In this document: positions 15,605 through 17,589 of the stretch, piece by piece | Numbering within the stretch: position 1 is the stretch's first letter | How the letters are laid out: each line of letters begins with the position of its first letter | DNA from: Weeksellaceae bacterium | GTDB taxonomy: Bacteria > Bacteroidota > Bacteroidia > Flavobacteriales > Weeksellaceae | Direction of reading: 5' to 3' | Assembly: GCA_022701475.1 (NCBI GenBank) | Contig: JAKOOI010000112.1 | Location: forward strand, 1-17,589 | Length of the DNA stretch: 17,589 bases | Program-made: the position numbers and the translations under genes | The notes under the pieces: model-generated | What the model saw: only the letters and a program-made list of their open reading frames with translations | Database searches by the model: none | Told to the model about the DNA's origin: nothing

Positions 15605-16744
15605 ATGAACACAGAAACGATCGACAACATTAAAATGATAGCGGAAACGGCAAGGGAATTTGCTGAAAAGAATATCAGGCCCAATATTATGGAGTGGGAC
15701 GAAAGCCAGACTTTCCCTAAGGATTTATTTCATGAACTGGGGGAAATGGGTTTCATGGGAATCGTTGTTCCGGAAGAATACGGCGGCTCAGGGCTGGGTT
15801 ATCATGAATATGTAACCATCCTTGACGAGATTTCACAGGTAGATCCTTCCATCGGGCTTTCTGTAGCGGCACACAATTCATTATGCACCAATCATATTTA
15901 CGAATTCGGAAACGAAGAGCAGAGACACCGCTGGCTGCCGCAGCTGGCATCCGGTAAAGTGATCGGAGCGTGGGGCCTTACCGAACACAATACAGGCTCG
16001 GATTCCGGTGGGATGTCCACTACCGCAGTGAAAGACGGCGACGGATGGATCATCAACGGTGCCAAAAACTTTATTACCCATGCGATTTCCGGTGATATTG
16101 CCGTAGTCATGACCAGGACAGGGGAAAAAGGGGCCAAAAACAACTCAACGGCATTCGTCCTGGAAAAAGGAATGGCCGGTTTCAGTTCCGGTAAAAAGGA
16201 AAACAAACTCGGAATGAGAGCATCGGAAACAGCCGAACTGATTTTCGATAATGTACGCGTTCCGGATTCACACCGGTTGGGAGAAGTAGGCGAAGGTTTC
16301 AAACAGGCGATGAAAATCCTGGACGGCGGAAGAATTTCTATTGCCGCCTTAAGTCTGGGGACAGCAAGAGGAGCTTACAAGGCTGCGCTGAAATATGCAA
16401 AGGAAAGACAACAGTTCGGAAAATCAATTTCAGAATTCCAGGCGGTGAATTTCATGCTGGCGGATATGGCCACGGAAATCGATGCTGCGGAACTGCTGAT
16501 CCAGAGAGCTTCTACCCTGAAAAACGCCAGGCAAAAGATGACCAAAGAAGGAGCTATGGCAAAACTGTATGCCTCCGAAGCCTGTGTGAGGATTTCAAAC
16601 AATGCCGTGCAGATCTTCGGCGGATACGGATATACGAAAGACTTCCCGGTGGAAAAATTCTACAGGGATTCCAAACTCTGCACCATCGGGGAAGGAACAT
16701 CCGAAATCCAGAGACTGGTAATCGGCAGGGATATTACGCGGTAA
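15605..16744 (+). CDS. Acyl-CoA dehydrogenase
   Basis: This is an FAD enzyme that oxidises acyl-CoA to the 2,3-enoyl-CoA in fatty acid or branched-chain amino acid breakdown, passing electrons to ETF. The 379 residues match the short/medium-chain family. The three domains are visible: N-terminal helical (1-120), beta (about 121-230) with GLTEHNTGSD at 124-133, and C-terminal helical. The second family signature, QIFGGYGYTKDFPVEKFYRD, is at 336-355, and the catalytic base is predicted as Glu363 in IGEGTSE. Substrate chain length cannot be decided from sequence alone; the closest general look is butyryl-CoA-dehydrogenase-like. It is monocistronic, with its own promoter and terminator. Confidence 0.96.
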   Translation: MNTETIDNIKMIAETAREFAEKNIRPNIMEWDESQTFPKDLFHELGEMGFMGIVVPEEYGGSGLGYHEYVTILDEISQVDPSIGLSVAAHNSLCTNHIYEFGNEEQRHRWLPQLASGKVIGAWGLTEHNTGSDSGGMSTTAVKDGDGWIINGAKNFITHAISGDIAVVMTRTGEKGAKNNSTAFVLEKGMAGFSSGKKENKLGMRASETAELIFDNVRVPDSHRLGEVGEGFKQAMKILDGGRISIAALSLGTARGAYKAALKYAKERQQFGKSISEFQAVNFMLADMATEIDAAELLIQRASTLKNARQKMTKEGAMAKLYASEACVRISNNAVQIFGGYGYTKDFPVEKFYRDSKLCTIGEGTSEIQRLVIGRDITR

Positions 16745-16768
16745 TTAAGAATACATCAGGATATTTAA

Positions 16769-16802
16769 AAGGCAGCCTCATTCTACAGGCTGCCTTCCTT
16801 TT
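16769..16802 (+). terminator. Acyl-CoA dehydrogenase terminator
   Basis: AAGGCAGCCT (16769-16778) pairs perfectly with 16787-16796, followed by CCTTTTT. It begins 24 bases past the stop codon. Confidence 0.88.
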
Positions 16803-16947
16803 TGAGTCAGAAGTAAGGAATCTGTATTCTGAATAAAAATAAGCACATTAATTCATGAGATCATTTTTATCCGCTGCTCATCCGGGTATGCTGATTTTGA
16901 ATTAAAAATCAGACAGAATTGTCTCAATCATTCTCAGGCAATTATTT

Positions 16948-16976
16948 CTGTTTTATCATAAACTTTATTAGGTTTG
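16948..16976 (+). promoter_or_regulatory. Promoter of the terminal secreted protein gene
   Basis: TAGGTTTG (16969-16976) matches TAnnTTTG exactly. CTG at 16948-16950 is an imperfect -33 with an 18-base spacer. The start of transcription is expected near 16983, 20 bases before the ATG. Confidence 0.6.
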
Positions 16977-17002
16977 ACTAATCACAAATAAAACCGAATT
17001 CA

Positions 17003-17589
17003 ATGAAAAAACAATTATTCCTGATCGGGATGCTGGGTGCATCCTGCATTTCATTTGCACAGACCGATCGCCTATGGTCTGCAGCAACCCAAAAAGACTC
17101 TTCGGAAATTTTTGAGAACAAAAGCAGCCTTGCACATCCCAAAACTTTTCATCTGGATATTAACGGTCTGAGAAATTCACTTTTAAAAGCCCCAAAGCAG
17201 CAGTTACCGGAACAACCGGGAGTTCTTATTTCTTTTCCTAATGCAGAGGGAATGATGGAATCCTTTAAAGTGAGGGAGAGTTCAAATTTTGACTCTCAGC
17301 TGGCAGCCAAATTTCCTGACATCAGATCCTATATTGGTGAAAGTACCGGAGATTCCGGGGCGACCATCTATTTCAGTATTTCACCGCTCGGATTATCCTC
17401 CATGGAAATTTACAACGACAGATCTGCTCTTTTCATAGAGCCCTATACAAAAGATCTTGCCACCTATGTCGTCTATAAGAGAGCGGAAAAAAATGATCAG
17501 CTCAATGCTTTTGAATGCGGAGTTATTGACACTGCACAGAAAAGTATTTCTAAAGCCAACGATATGACGGCAAGGCCTAATGCCGATGA
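17003..17589 (+). CDS. Secreted metalloprotease, propeptide part (partial, runs off window)
   Basis: The frame is open from ATG 17003 to the last base, giving 195 complete codons and no stop. Residues 1-20 are a signal peptide (MKKQLFLIGMLGASCISFAQ). The rest resembles the N-terminal propeptide of Bacteroidota reprolysin-like (M12B-type) zinc metalloproteases: DINGLRNSLLKAP, a PNAEG-M-ESFKVRESSNFD strand region, the ...FPDIRSYIGES segment, and an ATIYFSIS strand. Cys172 in FECGV could be a cysteine-switch residue (inference). The catalytic HExxH domain and any T9SS signal would lie beyond the window, so the call depends on the propeptide alone. Confidence 0.75.
   Translation, partial: MKKQLFLIGMLGASCISFAQTDRLWSAATQKDSSEIFENKSSLAHPKTFHLDINGLRNSLLKAPKQQLPEQPGVLISFPNAEGMMESFKVRESSNFDSQLAAKFPDIRSYIGESTGDSGATIYFSISPLGLSSMEIYNDRSALFIEPYTKDLATYVVYKRAEKNDQLNAFECGVIDTAQKSISKANDMTARPNAD

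Overview
The window looks like chromosomal DNA from a flavobacterium of the Chryseobacterium type (Bacteroidota). The evidence is several promoters of the Bacteroidota form (TTG-N19-TAnnTTTG), a general lack of Shine-Dalgarno sequences, a type IX secretion (T9SS) sorting domain, a Bacteroidota-style type VI secretion (T6SS) baseplate pair, and a GG-leader 'bacteriocin-like' micropeptide of a kind common in Chryseobacterium. No rRNA, tRNA, CRISPR array or insertion sequence was seen.

Layout. Positions 1-928 hold no convincing gene. They contain two direct copies of an extragenic repeat of about 105 bp, a perfect 15-bp hairpin between them, and the terminator of the next gene. Positions 929-4629 (minus) carry gyrA followed by a secreted TPR protein, probably one transcript. 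Divergent from gyrA is a small DUF4286-type gene (4773-5087, +). Positions 5147-7503 form a patch of small envelope or secreted genes: two tiny lipoproteins rich in Pro, His and Arg, an uncertain 133-residue ORF, a 184-residue lipoprotein with a DUF3828/NTF2-like look, a 44-residue double-glycine-leader peptide with four cysteines, and a 136-residue secreted protein with a TonB-C-like domain. Two of the smallest (5147-5263 and 6808-6942) are easily missed by automatic callers. Positions 7504-8053 are mostly non-coding, with one possible 53-codon ORF.

Positions 8054-10882 (minus) are uvrA, complete, with a degenerate first zinc site. Upstream of uvrA lies a cluster of AGCGCGGATT repeats able to form alternative hairpins. 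Next come tssF and tssE (minus), a T6SS baseplate pair without the rest of the system in view. Then follows a large secreted endonuclease I with FnIII, lamin-tail and T9SS sorting domains (minus). On the plus strand, an acyl-CoA dehydrogenase with a textbook Bacteroidota promoter is followed by the first 195 codons of a secreted protein resembling the propeptide of a reprolysin-like metalloprotease, cut by the window end.

How it fits together. Housekeeping genes (gyrA, uvrA, acyl-CoA dehydrogenase) are interleaved with envelope and secretion genes. The least explained parts are the micropeptide and lipoprotein patch at 5.1-7.6 kb, with its repeated TAAAACGAT and GTTAACATT motifs, and the isolated tssE-tssF pair bounded by a repeat cluster.
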